Program-made: the position numbers and the translations under genes
Shown here: in pieces, positions 17,047-26,479 of the stretch
Numbering within the stretch: position 1 is the stretch's first letter
Layout of the letters: every line of letters starts with the position of its first letter
DNA from: Hyphomicrobium_A sp963724945
GTDB lineage: Bacteria; Pseudomonadota; Alphaproteobacteria; Rhizobiales; Hyphomicrobiaceae
Length of the DNA stretch: 64,000 bases
NCBI GenBank assembly: GCA_963724945.1
Contig: CAVRWL010000003.1
Coordinates: 248,001-312,000, forward strand
Reading direction: 5' to 3'
The notes under the pieces: model-generated
What the model saw: only the letters and a program-made list of their open reading frames with translations
What the model was told of the DNA's origin: nothing
The model's database searches: none

Positions 17047-20000
17047 TTGATGCACCAGCAAGAAGCTCCCACCATAGCCGCTCCCGACAGGCTGAGCTCG
17101 GCCTTCGAGCACTCCATTACGTGGGAGGACGACATCTGGCGCGCCGATCCCGTCGACGTCGCGGAGGTGCACGCCAAGGCGCGCGCTAAGTTTATCGATC
17201 TCCTGACCAATATCACGCTGGGCCACGACACCGGCACGCAGGACCGCATCCTTCTGTTCCACGGCCAGTCGGGCGCGGGCAAGACGCACCTCATCCGCGC
17301 GCTCAGGACGTCCGCCCATCGCCGCGGCATCGCCTATTTCGGCTACGCGCAGCTCACGCCGGACGTTGGCAACTACGCCGACTACTACCTGCGCCGGCTC
17401 GTGCACTCGCTCGAGAAGCCCTACGACCCCGACCGCCCCGGCGACAGTGCGTTGACGCGCCTCACCAACCGGCTGGTGGCGGATGCCGATCAGGTCTCCC
17501 ACCGGGATCTGGAGTCGCTGCGCGACAACAATATGGACGACGCAAAGCTCGCCCGCCTCGTCCTGAAGATCGCCGACGCCATCGTTTCCAGCCCGAAGTA
17601 CGCGGGCCAGGAGCTCGACATCAACGTGGTGCGCGCGCTGATCTACCTGGAGCGCCACGATCCGCGCATCGACCAGCGCGTGCGCCAGTACCTGCACGGC
17701 CGCGCGCTGACGGATCTCGCGCATCAGGCGGTCGCGGCACTCGACCCCAACGTCGGCGAGGACCGCGCCTTCGAGATCATCACCGCGCTCGGCACGCTGA
17801 TGTGGACGGTCGACCGCGCCGCGCTCGTGTTCTGCATCGACCAGGTGGAGGACTTGCGCTTCTTCGCCGACGCCGAGGAGCGCTTCCAGCGTGCGGTGCG
17901 CGACTTGATCCAGATCGCCAACCGGCTGCCCAACGCCATTCTCATCATCTCGTGCCTCGAAGACTTCTACGGCCAGGTGCGCGGGGTGCTGGCGCAATCC
18001 TACATCGACCGCATCGAGAAGGCGGGCCCCGTCGCGCTGCTGGAAAGCCGCACGCCGGAGGAGGCGCGCCTCATCATCGCCAAGCGCCTCGCCCATCTCG
18101 CCGAGGCGGCCAAAGGCGGCGACTACCCGGACCCTTCCGCCTACTTCGGACCGCAGTTCTTCGAGGAGTTCGCCGGGCTTTCGACGCGGCGCTTGCTCGA
18201 GCATGCCTACACGCGCCTGCGTGCCAAGACGGCGCCGGAGGACGAGCCCGACGTGGCCGAGCCGGGGGCTCCGCAGGCGGCCGTTGCGGCGGAGGCTGCA
18301 GCGGAGAAAGGCAACTTCGTCTCGCGCCTTGCCGCCGCCTTGGGCCTCGGGTTTGCCGCCGACGAGGCACCGCCGGCGCCGGCCGGCATCGACTACCGCG
18401 ACATGTGGGAACGGTTCCAAAGCGCGTCTGAGGCGGAGATTCCCTCCGATGAGCGCGAGTTGCTCGAGATCCTCGCAGGCGCGCTCGCACTCGCCAAAGA
18501 GGAGTGGTCGGGTGCCTTCGATCTCGGCGTGGAGCGCACCGAGATCAAGGACGAGCTGCCCGTCGTCGATCTCAACCTGCGCCACACCAATGGGCTCGTC
18601 GCCGAGGCGCGCGTTTTCCTGTGCAACAGGCCGACGCAAGGCGGCGGCTTGAAGCGCCAGCTCGACAAGGTGCTTTCCGCCATGAACGGCAAGCCCTGCT
18701 TCATGCTGCGCGCCTCCGACTTTCCGCCCAACCCGAAGGGCGGCCGCAAGAACCAGACCGCGGAGGCGTTCCGCAAGTTCCGCGAGGCGCACGGGCGCCA
18801 GTTCCTCGTGCCCATCGCGGAGTGGGAGCGCATGATGATGGTGCGCGAGTTCTATGCGCACCACCGCAACGATCCGGGCTTTGCCGCCTGGTTCGCCAAC
18901 GCCAAGCTCCTATCGCGGCTTGCCCCCATGACGTCGCTCCTGCGCCTCGATCTGTTGGGCTTCGGGCCGCCGAAGCCGGCCCAGCAGGAGGCCGTCAACG
19001 GCAAGGCCAAGACGAACGGCGCGCTCGCCGCCTATCAGCCGCCGCAGGCGGGCGCCGCGCCGCCGCCTCTGCCGAACGGCAGCGCCGAACACGGATTCTC
19101 CGAGGAGGACGAGCTGCCGCTCTCCGTCATTCTCGACGAGAACGGCGGCGACGGCTCCAGCATCATCGCCGGGCGCGAGCTCGCCGCCGCTAAGCCGGTG
19201 CGCCTCAACAAAAACGTGCTGAAGCGGCACGCGGCGGTGCTGGGCGGCTCCGGCTCGGGCAAGACGACGCTCGCTCTCTGCCTCATCGAGCAGCTCCTCC
19301 TGCGCGGCATCCCCGCCGTGCTCATCGACCGCAAGGGTGACCTGTGCTCTTACGCCAACCCCGACGTGTGGCGCGAGAACGACGAGGAGAACTGCGAGAG
19401 GAGCGGCGAGCGCGAGAAGCTTGCCGACGCGATCGACGTCGCCGTCTTCACGCCCGGCCGCGCCTCGGGGCGCCCGATCTCGATCACGCTTCTGCCCAAC
19501 GGCATCAACGAGCTCCCCGACCACGAGCAGCAGTTGCTCGCCAACCTGTCGTCGGCGGCGCTCGGCGAGATGCTGCATTTGAAGAACTCGGCAACGCACC
19601 AGAAGCAGTCGGGCACGCTGTCGGTCGCGCTGCGCATCTTGGGCTCACGCCACAGCCGCGAGGTGACGCTCTCCGATCTCATCCATCTGCTCGAGGACGA
19701 GGACCCGGAGCTCTCCGACCTCACCCAGCGCATGGACCCCTCGGGCAAGATCCGGCGCGACCTCGTCGCCCAGCTCGACTCGCTCAGGCACCGCAACTCG
19801 GCGCTGTTCGAGGGCGGCGGTGAATCGCTGCGCATGGAATCGCTTCTGGGCCTCGGGCGCTTTGCGCGCGAGGGACGCACGCGGCTGTCGATCATCTACA
19901 CGGGCTTCCTCGGCGACAACGAGAACATCCTCTTCTGGGTGTCGCAGTTCCTGTCGGAGGCCCTGCGCTTCTGCCAGCGCAATCCCAACGACGAATTGCA

Positions 20001-20442
20001 GGCCGTTGTCATGTTCGACGAGGCCGACCTCTACATTCCCGCCAACGCCAAGCCGGCAACCGCCGAGCCGCTGCAGAGCCTCTTAAAGCGCGCCCGCTCG
20101 GCCGGCCTCGGCATGATGCTCGCGACGCAATCGCCGGGCGACCTCGACTACAAGAGCCGCGACCAGATCACGAGCTGGTTCATCGGCCGCGTGCGTGAGG
20201 ACACGGCACTGCGCAAGCTGAAAGCGGCCTTCCAGAGTGAGTCGGGGCTCGAGCCGGCAGCGGTTCTGCCGGGGCAGACGGTCGGCGAGTTCCACCTCGT
20301 GCAGGAAGGGCTCGTGCGCCCCATGAAGGCGCAGCGCTCGCTCATCTTGGCCGAGCAGGTTCCCTTCGATCGCATCGAGCAATTGGCGCGCGAGACGAAG
20401 GGGCAGGACGAGCGCCAGCTCAAGCTCTTCGATCTGCGATAA
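17047..20442 (+). CDS. Large protein with AAA-like and HerA/FtsK-like NTPase modules
   Basis: An 1131-residue cytoplasmic protein with two P-loop domains. The first has Walker A GQSGAGKT (residues 73-80), Walker B FCIDQVED (262-269) and a sensor-like ILIISCLEDF (about 298-307), an AAA/STAND-like arrangement. A central region (about 400-700) includes an Ala/Pro/Glu-rich linker and an unknown domain. The C-terminal module has Walker A GGSGSGKTT near residue 732, IDRKGDL, Walker B FDEADLYIP near 988 and LATQSPGDLD, characteristic of HerA/FtsK/VirB4-type pumping ATPases. HerA-like enzymes translocate DNA, so a DNA-processing role is likely. It is co-transcribed with the preceding winged-helix gene. 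The combination in one chain suggests a conflict, repair or chromosome-handling system; no exact family is recognised. Confidence 0.85.
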   Translation: MMHQQEAPTIAAPDRLSSAFEHSITWEDDIWRADPVDVAEVHAKARAKFIDLLTNITLGHDTGTQDRILLFHGQSGAGKTHLIRALRTSAHRRGIAYFGYAQLTPDVGNYADYYLRRLVHSLEKPYDPDRPGDSALTRLTNRLVADADQVSHRDLESLRDNNMDDAKLARLVLKIADAIVSSPKYAGQELDINVVRALIYLERHDPRIDQRVRQYLHGRALTDLAHQAVAALDPNVGEDRAFEIITALGTLMWTVDRAALVFCIDQVEDLRFFADAEERFQRAVRDLIQIANRLPNAILIISCLEDFYGQVRGVLAQSYIDRIEKAGPVALLESRTPEEARLIIAKRLAHLAEAAKGGDYPDPSAYFGPQFFEEFAGLSTRRLLEHAYTRLRAKTAPEDEPDVAEPGAPQAAVAAEAAAEKGNFVSRLAAALGLGFAADEAPPAPAGIDYRDMWERFQSASEAEIPSDERELLEILAGALALAKEEWSGAFDLGVERTEIKDELPVVDLNLRHTNGLVAEARVFLCNRPTQGGGLKRQLDKVLSAMNGKPCFMLRASDFPPNPKGGRKNQTAEAFRKFREAHGRQFLVPIAEWERMMMVREFYAHHRNDPGFAAWFANAKLLSRLAPMTSLLRLDLLGFGPPKPAQQEAVNGKAKTNGALAAYQPPQAGAAPPPLPNGSAEHGFSEEDELPLSVILDENGGDGSSIIAGRELAAAKPVRLNKNVLKRHAAVLGGSGSGKTTLALCLIEQLLLRGIPAVLIDRKGDLCSYANPDVWRENDEENCERSGEREKLADAIDVAVFTPGRASGRPISITLLPNGINELPDHEQQLLANLSSAALGEMLHLKNSATHQKQSGTLSVALRILGSRHSREVTLSDLIHLLEDEDPELSDLTQRMDPSGKIRRDLVAQLDSLRHRNSALFEGGGESLRMESLLGLGRFAREGRTRLSIIYTGFLGDNENILFWVSQFLSEALRFCQRNPNDELQAVVMFDEADLYIPANAKPATAEPLQSLLKRARSAGLGMMLATQSPGDLDYKSRDQITSWFIGRVREDTALRKLKAAFQSESGLEPAAVLPGQTVGEFHLVQEGLVRPMKAQRSLILAEQVPFDRIEQLARETKGQDERQLKLFDLR

Positions 20443-21036
20443 GCACGCTTTGCGACAGCCAACTGATGCTGGGCCGCCACGCACTCACAGGTTGCTTGTG
20501 CAGCAGCCTGACGTCATCAACAGCTCATACAACATCACTTTCATCGTTTAGAGTTTTCGATAAAGCCCTTTGTTATTTCGATTTTTCTTCGCCGCGCTTT
20601 TTGCACCGGAAAGTATCCACTGCCATCTCGCTCGCACGCGCGAAGCTAAATTGCTGTTCGCTCGTCAAGAGTGAGTGTCAATCGCTTTTTTCTGATGTAA
20701 ATTTCCGTGGTCGCTGGAATTTGTTTGGGGGTTTCCAGTGTCAGCTGCGCTCGTCGGTTCTTAGGGGGTGCCGGTCGAGCGTAACTAGCGGCGTCTCGTG
20801 CGGGGTGAAGTACTATGGTAGCGAAGTCCTTCGTGATGTTGGTGCTGGCGTCCATGTTGGGGCCAGCAGTCGGAGTCGGCCTTTTCGTCTTGCTGCACAC
20901 GTTCTGACGGGCGACCGTCAGCGGGCAGACGCATCGGGCACGCGCCGGTAACGGGGCCAAATCTGCCATAAAGGCCGGCTAGGGCTTGGGCTCGCGGGCG
21001 CGCGTGCGCCGTCGTTCCTAAAGCCTTGCGGCCGAT
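20443..21036. other. AT-richer intergenic region
   Basis: About 590 bases with clearly lower GC than the surroundings, especially 20510-20740 with T-rich runs. It contains no recognisable protein family. A 161-codon frame at 20466-20951 is Ser/Cys-rich and of unlike codon use, so it is not called. A 6-bp hairpin CTGGAA/TTCCAG lies near 20720-20745, and a 30-codon hydrophobic frame is called separately at 20815. The region may hold a promoter, a small RNA or a foreign remnant. Confidence 0.5.
20815..20907 (+). CDS. Possible 30-residue single-pass membrane miniprotein
   Basis: An ATG at 20815 opens a 30-codon frame ending with TGA at 20905-20907. After MVAKSF it encodes an uninterrupted hydrophobic stretch of about 22 residues (VMLVLASMLGPAVGVGLFVLL) ending HTF, the form of known bacterial miniproteins that attach to membrane complexes. 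A weak GGGGTGAAG precedes it. It lies 130 bases upstream of the divergent penicillin-binding protein gene. It could be chance. Confidence 0.3.
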   Translation: MVAKSFVMLVLASMLGPAVGVGLFVLLHTF

Positions 21037-23496
21037 ATGCTTGCCGTTTTTCGTGTGCTGACGCGCGCGCTCGAGCTTTTGGCGCTGGCGCCGTTTCGGC
21101 TGTTGCGCGTGCTTCTCGACCGGGTGGCCTTCAATCCCCGGCTTGGGCCGCTGCGTTATGTCGCGAGCGCCGCGCTCTTCTACACTTTGTTCGCCGTCAC
21201 GCTCGTCTACGTCGTCGCGCCCGTGCGCGGCCTCGTCGGCCAATATCGGCTTGGGTCGGCCCTGCGCTATGACGCCGAGCGCTGGCTCGCAACCGCGATC
21301 TACGACGCGAAGGGCAATTTCGTCGGCACTTTCGATCCGCGCCTCGATAGCCTGCGCGACGTCAATTACACCGGCGAAGCCATCGATCTTGGCGATTACA
21401 TCGCCAACCCGGACCATAAATCGATCCCAGTGCGCGAGGTGCCAGAGCCCTATTGGCAATGCCTCGTCTATCACGAGGATCGCAACCTCGGCGGCCTGCT
21501 TGACCCCTTCGGGATCGATCTCGTCGGCGTGCTCAAAATTCCCTTTTCCACGCTACGCCGCTCCATTGCGCAACGCCGGCTCGTGCTCGGCGTCGGCGGC
21601 TCGACGATCCCGATGCAGCTCGTGCGCGTCATCTACAAGACCCCGCCCGCCGCCAGCGAAGGCGCGCTTGTCAAGCTCAAGCGCAAGATCGGCGAATGGT
21701 GGCTCGCCCCCGTCGTCTACCGCGAGCTGACGCGCGACGGCAGCAACCGCATGCTCAAGCAATGGGCCGCAAACCACCTCTGGCTCGCGCAGCGCACGGG
21801 CGGCGCGCCGCTGCACGGCATCGAGCTCGCGAGCCGCATCGTCTTCGGCAAGGAGGCAAAGAACCTCTCCATCGCCGAGCAGTACGTGCTCGCCTCTGCG
21901 GTCAACCGGCCGATCATCCTCTTGCAAGGCAGCGACCGGCTCAACGCGGTTCGCCTCGACCGCTGGCGCTACCTGACGGAGGTGCGCGCACGCACCTGCG
22001 CCGAAAAGCTCATCACCGATGAGGCCCTGCAGCGCCAGGTCGTCTTCGACCTCGTCGCCATGGCCGGCGGGCCGCCCGATCCGCGCATCAAGCCGAGGCT
22101 GCAGCAGGCGCTCGACCGCTACGCCCCGACGCTAGCGCGTGCTGCGCAGGCAAACCCCATCATCCGCGCCAACGCGCTCATGGGGACGGCCCGCTACGGC
22201 ATCCGCGAGGAGATGAAGGAGGTCTACGGGTTCGGCTGGCGCGATCACGTGCGCGGGGTGACGACGACGTTCGATGCGGCCGACAACCTCGCCTTCGCGG
22301 TCAAGGAGGAGGCGCGGCTCGCCGAGCTTGACGCGCGCTTCGCAAGCAACATCGATCCCGGCTACACGCTCGACCCGGCCAAGGTCTCAGCCGAGCGCAA
22401 GAGCCCGAATGTCATCGTGGCCGCCGCCAACGCGCGCGGCGAGATCGTGCGCTACTTCGAGGAGGGCGAGACGGCATCCTATTTCGGCTCGCCGTTCGCG
22501 CGTGATGCGGCGACCGGATATTACGACCGCACGCGGGAGAGCCGCATGGTCGCCTCCACGGGCAAGATCATCGCGGCAATCGCTATTGCCAATTCCGGGC
22601 GCGATACCCCGAGGACGCTCTATCTCGACCGCCAGGCGCCGGCGCAGGGGCTAAACGCGTGCGGACACGGCAACGAGCGGCATTGGCGCACGGCGCTTGT
22701 CACATTCGCCTGCTCGCTCAACGATCCGCTGCTGATCCGCACGGCGCGCATCGGGCAGAGGCGCATCGCCAAGCTCATCGACGCATTGGGCTACACCATG
22801 CCCCCGGCCGCGGCCTCCGGCGAAGGCACGCCGCCCTCGACGGCGATCGTCCTGGGTCAGGTCTCAGCCTCTCCGCGCCGCGTGCACCGCTTGGCGGGCG
22901 TCGTGCTCGCAAGCCTCATGGGGCGCGGGGCGACACCCGTCAAATTGCCCTCGCTCGTCAAAGCTTACGACTACACGAGCCCGGAGGGCGCAGCCGCAAG
23001 AGGCAGTGCGGCCACGATCGTGCCCAACAAGATCATCCGCCGCGGGGCCCGCGCGCTCCTCGGCAGGCTCCTTTCGGCGCCGCTTTGCTATGAGGCCGGC
23101 GGCCGCCCGCAAGGAACGCTCAAAAGTCTCTCCAAGTGGTGCGCGGCGCGGCGCGCCGATGTGAAGCTGCACTTCGCCAAGACGGGGACGCAGGTCACCA
23201 CAGACCGCGATGCCACCGTCGACGTCTGGATCGCCGGCGGCCTGCAGTTCGCGAGCGGCCCGGCCTATTCCTACGTCGTCGTCGTCGGCACCGGATCTGC
23301 GTCGGAGCCGTGGGCGCGCAAGCTGCACGCGAGCCAGGTTGCAGCACCCCTGCTCGAGACGTTGCTGCAAGACCTGGAGGCCGATGCGAAGGTGCACGGC
23401 AATCGGCCGGTGCGAGCGGACTCGGCGCGGCCGCAACGCAGAGCGCGCGAGCGCACCGCCGATGATGCGGCACGTAAGAGCCTCATCGCCAACTGA
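21037..23496 (+). CDS. Divergent class A penicillin-binding protein (GT51 plus transpeptidase)
   Basis: An 819-residue inner-membrane protein, probably anchored by a segment near residues 40-62. The glycosyltransferase-51 part is atypical: motif 1 reads HEDRNLGGLLDPFGID instead of EDRxFxxHxGxD, but GGSTIPMQLVRVIYKT, the KRKIGE segment and the FGKEAKNLSIAEQYVLASAVNRP region are recognisable. The penicillin-binding part keeps S-T-G-K in MVASTGKI, S-L-N in ACSLND and K-T-G-T in FAKTGTQVT. Both activities could be intact, but the enzyme is far from PBP1A/1B/1C. The canonical PBP1C is encoded separately 9 kb downstream. It follows the ATPase pair after a long gap and precedes an unknown membrane protein, suggesting a specialised envelope function. 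Confidence 0.82.
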   Translation: MLAVFRVLTRALELLALAPFRLLRVLLDRVAFNPRLGPLRYVASAALFYTLFAVTLVYVVAPVRGLVGQYRLGSALRYDAERWLATAIYDAKGNFVGTFDPRLDSLRDVNYTGEAIDLGDYIANPDHKSIPVREVPEPYWQCLVYHEDRNLGGLLDPFGIDLVGVLKIPFSTLRRSIAQRRLVLGVGGSTIPMQLVRVIYKTPPAASEGALVKLKRKIGEWWLAPVVYRELTRDGSNRMLKQWAANHLWLAQRTGGAPLHGIELASRIVFGKEAKNLSIAEQYVLASAVNRPIILLQGSDRLNAVRLDRWRYLTEVRARTCAEKLITDEALQRQVVFDLVAMAGGPPDPRIKPRLQQALDRYAPTLARAAQANPIIRANALMGTARYGIREEMKEVYGFGWRDHVRGVTTTFDAADNLAFAVKEEARLAELDARFASNIDPGYTLDPAKVSAERKSPNVIVAAANARGEIVRYFEEGETASYFGSPFARDAATGYYDRTRESRMVASTGKIIAAIAIANSGRDTPRTLYLDRQAPAQGLNACGHGNERHWRTALVTFACSLNDPLLIRTARIGQRRIAKLIDALGYTMPPAAASGEGTPPSTAIVLGQVSASPRRVHRLAGVVLASLMGRGATPVKLPSLVKAYDYTSPEGAAARGSAATIVPNKIIRRGARALLGRLLSAPLCYEAGGRPQGTLKSLSKWCAARRADVKLHFAKTGTQVTTDRDATVDVWIAGGLQFASGPAYSYVVVVGTGSASEPWARKLHASQVAAPLLETLLQDLEADAKVHGNRPVRADSARPQRRARERTADDAARKSLIAN

Positions 23497-23718
23497 CGCG
23501 CGACGCCTCGCAGCCGTGGGCAACCGCCTTTGGTCACGTGAGCGCCGCACTCAAGACAAAAACCGTGGCTACCACCACAATGGATCACGAAGCCGGGGCT
23601 GACTTTAAAGACACTGAAAGCGAGAGGCGTTTCGCGCAATCGGTGGGCAAGCGGTCCTGCACGCTGACGTGCCGGCCCGACGCGCCTCGTTTGCGGCGAA
23701 GAGTTGAGCAGGTCACCC

Positions 23719-26328
23719 ATGGCGTTCCGGTCGGCGCGGCTAGGCGCAGCGACACCCCACGACACCTTGCATGCTCCCTTGGACCGGGCCGGCGAATGGG
23801 CCGAGCCCGAGCGTTCGCCCCGCGATTGGAAGAAAATCGTTCTCGTCACGGGGCTCGCGGCGCTGTCGTGGGTTGCGACCTACGTCGGCATGCTGGAGCT
23901 CATCCAGTCGAACATGGGCACGCTGCCGCTTCTCCATAAAGTCATCATCGGCTTCTCGGTCGCCATGCTGATGACAATGATCGTGTGGCTGCTCGACCAG
24001 ATCTTCTCGCCCATCGACACCTTCACCAAGCTTGCGTACATCGCCGGCTACATCTTCCTGACCATCATCTCCGTCGGCTTCGGCTTCGGCTTTTACTGGA
24101 AGGTGCTGGAGAGCCGCTCTGAGGCCGCGCGCTCGGCGACGAGCGCCGTCGGTCAGGTGCAGTCCTCCCTGCACGGCGCCGCTACGCGATTGGAGCAGCT
24201 GCAGGCCACGCTTCTGCAGCTGTCCACGGTTTCCGCCCAGAAGGCGGAGCTCGAGCGCACCAAGGGCACCTCTTGTCCCAACAGCGCGCCCGGCGATGGG
24301 CCGCGCCGCAAGATGCGCGAGGAGGACGCCGCCCGCTTCTCCTTTGCCTCCGACTTCGTGAAGGGGCGCGTCGGCGCCATCAAGGGCGACATGGCGGCGC
24401 TCGACGGCGACCTCGCCAAGATCGTCGCCGACGATCCTTCGATCATCGATCCCAAGACGGGGACCCGCAACGAGTTCATGCGCGCGCTCGGGCGCCGCCT
24501 CGATATGACGGTGACGGGCTTCAACGCTTTCCGTACCGATCCGCAGCTGCGCCAGATGCGCAGCGATCTGGCCGACCGCGCCGAGCGCACGACCATCTCC
24601 GATGGCAAGGGCGGGGCGATCTCTTGCCCCGACGCGCAGCTGCAGATGGCGCTACGCGGCGCCGTGCGCGCCATCGACCAGTTGCCGACGCTCGAGAAGC
24701 CGGAGATCGCTGCGGTGGAAGGCTCGGAGGCGACGATCGAGGCCTTCCGCCGTCTCACCACGACGTTCTTCGGGCTTTTGTCGTTCAAGCTGCCGCCGTC
24801 TGCCGATGAGCTGCGCGCCTTGCAGCAGCGCGCGGTGCAATCGATCGAGAACCCGGCGGCGCTGCATGCGCTCAACGAGGAGGCCTCCGGCCTGTCGAAG
24901 CGCGACTACATCCCGCTCGGCACCGCCGTCTTCGTCGACCTGTGCCTGTTGCTCGTCTCCATCGGGCGGCCGATGAATCGCTTTGTCGCAACGCGCCAGC
25001 GCATGATCGAGGCCGAGCGTGGCCCCGTGTTCCCGATCCTGTCGCGTTTCAATGAGATCCACAATCACGAGGAGATCAGGCGCACGTTCGACGTGTTCCG
25101 CGAGGTGATCTTCGAGTCGGGCGGCACCTACTACGTGGCGGTGCCCTTGAACGCTCCGCGTGCGCATCCCGAGCGCGAGGCCTTGCGGCGCGACGCGCAG
25201 ACGCTCGCCAACCTCTGCTACGCACTCGAGGGCCAGGGCGTGCTGACGCGCCCCTGGAAGATCGCGCCCATGCTCGTCGCCAAGCGCAAGCTGCGGCGCC
25301 AGGGCTCAAAGTTCATCGAATGCTACCGCGACCGGCACGTCGCGCCGGTGCCGCGCGCGTGGCGGGCCATAAGAGCGCTGTTCGTGTCCGACCGCGGCGA
25401 GGAGGAGGGGCCCGCGTTCCGCATCTACGCATTCAAGAGCGGGGCCTGGCCGGAGCTGATCCTCGGCGCCGTGATGGGCGCTGCCGGCCGCGTCGAGGCC
25501 GAGCGCCGCCGCGAGCGTTCATCCACCCCCATCGAGACCGCGTCGCGCACGCCGGCGGCCGACGCAGCGTTCGAGCCCTCGATTGAGCCCAAGGAGCCCT
25601 TCGAGCTCCCGGGCCTCGACGCTGTTCGCCCCTCGAAACTGCGCAGCGCATTCCGGGCGCGCTCCGGCCGCCCCGCCGCTCCCGCAGCCGGGACGCGCCC
25701 GACGACGCCGCAGGGCGCCGTCACCATCGCGCCGGCAAGCGCCAAGCCCGAGTTCCGCCAGCGCTTCGGCACCTACGCGGGCCATGCCCAGGCCGAGTTT
25801 GCGACCTACCGCGACGTCGAGGAGGAGGCACAAGCGGTCGCCGCCGAGCGCGAGCAGCAGCGCGCCGTGGCGCATCCCCACCATGCCGGGCAGCCCGCGC
25901 AGATAAATGACGCCAACCCGAAGCCCGCCGACATCGTCGTGCCGTTCCCGGCCCAGCGGCCTGCGCCGGCGTCGCGCACGCCGGATGAGATGCTCGCCGA
26001 GCGGCTGGCGACGGCGCTCGCGGCTGCCGAGCAGACAGCGGATGGCGGCGACGAGCCGACGATCGGCGTCGAGCTGCGCCGCGAGACGGCGACGTTCCGT
26101 GTTCCCGTCAGCCAGGCGTCGTTGCCCAAGGCTTTGGCGATGCTCAGCGGCACTGCGCTCGAGGCGGCGGACGGCGATGGGCCTCGCATCGAGGTGGCGT
26201 CCACCGCACCGCGGCCTTCTGGATCCGGCGCGGCCGAGCAGGCAACCGAAGTCACGACCGAGCGGCCAGCGGCCGGCGACGCAACCGGGTTCGAGCCGCC
26301 TCTGGTCCTACGCAGGAGAGTGGACTAA
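23719..26328 (+). CDS. Four-pass membrane protein with coiled coil and long C-terminal tail
   Basis: An 869-residue protein I do not recognise. Three membrane segments lie near residues 40-60, 71-90 and 102-125, then a predicted coiled-coil/helical domain of about 250 residues (AARSATSAVGQVQSSLHGAATRLEQLQATLLQL onward), a fourth segment (YIPLGTAVFVDLCLLLVSIG, about residue 395), a folded cytoplasmic domain (PVFPILSRFNEIHNHEEIRRTF to about residue 600) and a Pro/Ala-rich disordered tail ending in a small conserved-looking stretch. The three-plus-one topology with a long extracytoplasmic coil recalls DUF4407-type proteins (weak resemblance). ATG at 23719 is preferred to an in-frame TTG at 23704. 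It lies downstream of the divergent PBP gene and is probably functionally linked. Confidence 0.75.
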   Translation: MAFRSARLGAATPHDTLHAPLDRAGEWAEPERSPRDWKKIVLVTGLAALSWVATYVGMLELIQSNMGTLPLLHKVIIGFSVAMLMTMIVWLLDQIFSPIDTFTKLAYIAGYIFLTIISVGFGFGFYWKVLESRSEAARSATSAVGQVQSSLHGAATRLEQLQATLLQLSTVSAQKAELERTKGTSCPNSAPGDGPRRKMREEDAARFSFASDFVKGRVGAIKGDMAALDGDLAKIVADDPSIIDPKTGTRNEFMRALGRRLDMTVTGFNAFRTDPQLRQMRSDLADRAERTTISDGKGGAISCPDAQLQMALRGAVRAIDQLPTLEKPEIAAVEGSEATIEAFRRLTTTFFGLLSFKLPPSADELRALQQRAVQSIENPAALHALNEEASGLSKRDYIPLGTAVFVDLCLLLVSIGRPMNRFVATRQRMIEAERGPVFPILSRFNEIHNHEEIRRTFDVFREVIFESGGTYYVAVPLNAPRAHPEREALRRDAQTLANLCYALEGQGVLTRPWKIAPMLVAKRKLRRQGSKFIECYRDRHVAPVPRAWRAIRALFVSDRGEEEGPAFRIYAFKSGAWPELILGAVMGAAGRVEAERRRERSSTPIETASRTPAADAAFEPSIEPKEPFELPGLDAVRPSKLRSAFRARSGRPAAPAAGTRPTTPQGAVTIAPASAKPEFRQRFGTYAGHAQAEFATYRDVEEEAQAVAAEREQQRAVAHPHHAGQPAQINDANPKPADIVVPFPAQRPAPASRTPDEMLAERLATALAAAEQTADGGDEPTIGVELRRETATFRVPVSQASLPKALAMLSGTALEAADGDGPRIEVASTAPRPSGSGAAEQATEVTTERPAAGDATGFEPPLVLRRRVD

Positions 26329-26479
26329 CGCGCTCAGGATGCAGGCGAAAGAAGATGGTGCCGCCGCTAAGTGCAACACTTGCTTAACTCAATTGTCACC
26401 TTAATGGCGCACAAGATCAACAACTCGGGGGGCTCAAGTTGCGCGCGCCCAGACCCGAATAACAAAAGGGACTGCGGTC

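Noticed and set aside
16957..18864. 635-codon minus-strand frame antisense to the dual-NTPase gene
   Set aside because: Low-complexity shadow composition; the plus strand has two full P-loop modules in frame.
20466..20951. 161-codon plus-strand frame in the AT-rich gap
   Set aside because: Ser/Cys-rich, no domain, no ribosome-binding site, and composition unlike neighbouring genes; probably open by chance in low-GC DNA.
26377..26408. Two TTAA half-sites that might form a CtrA box
   Set aside because: The spacing is 13 bases, not 7, so it does not meet the consensus.
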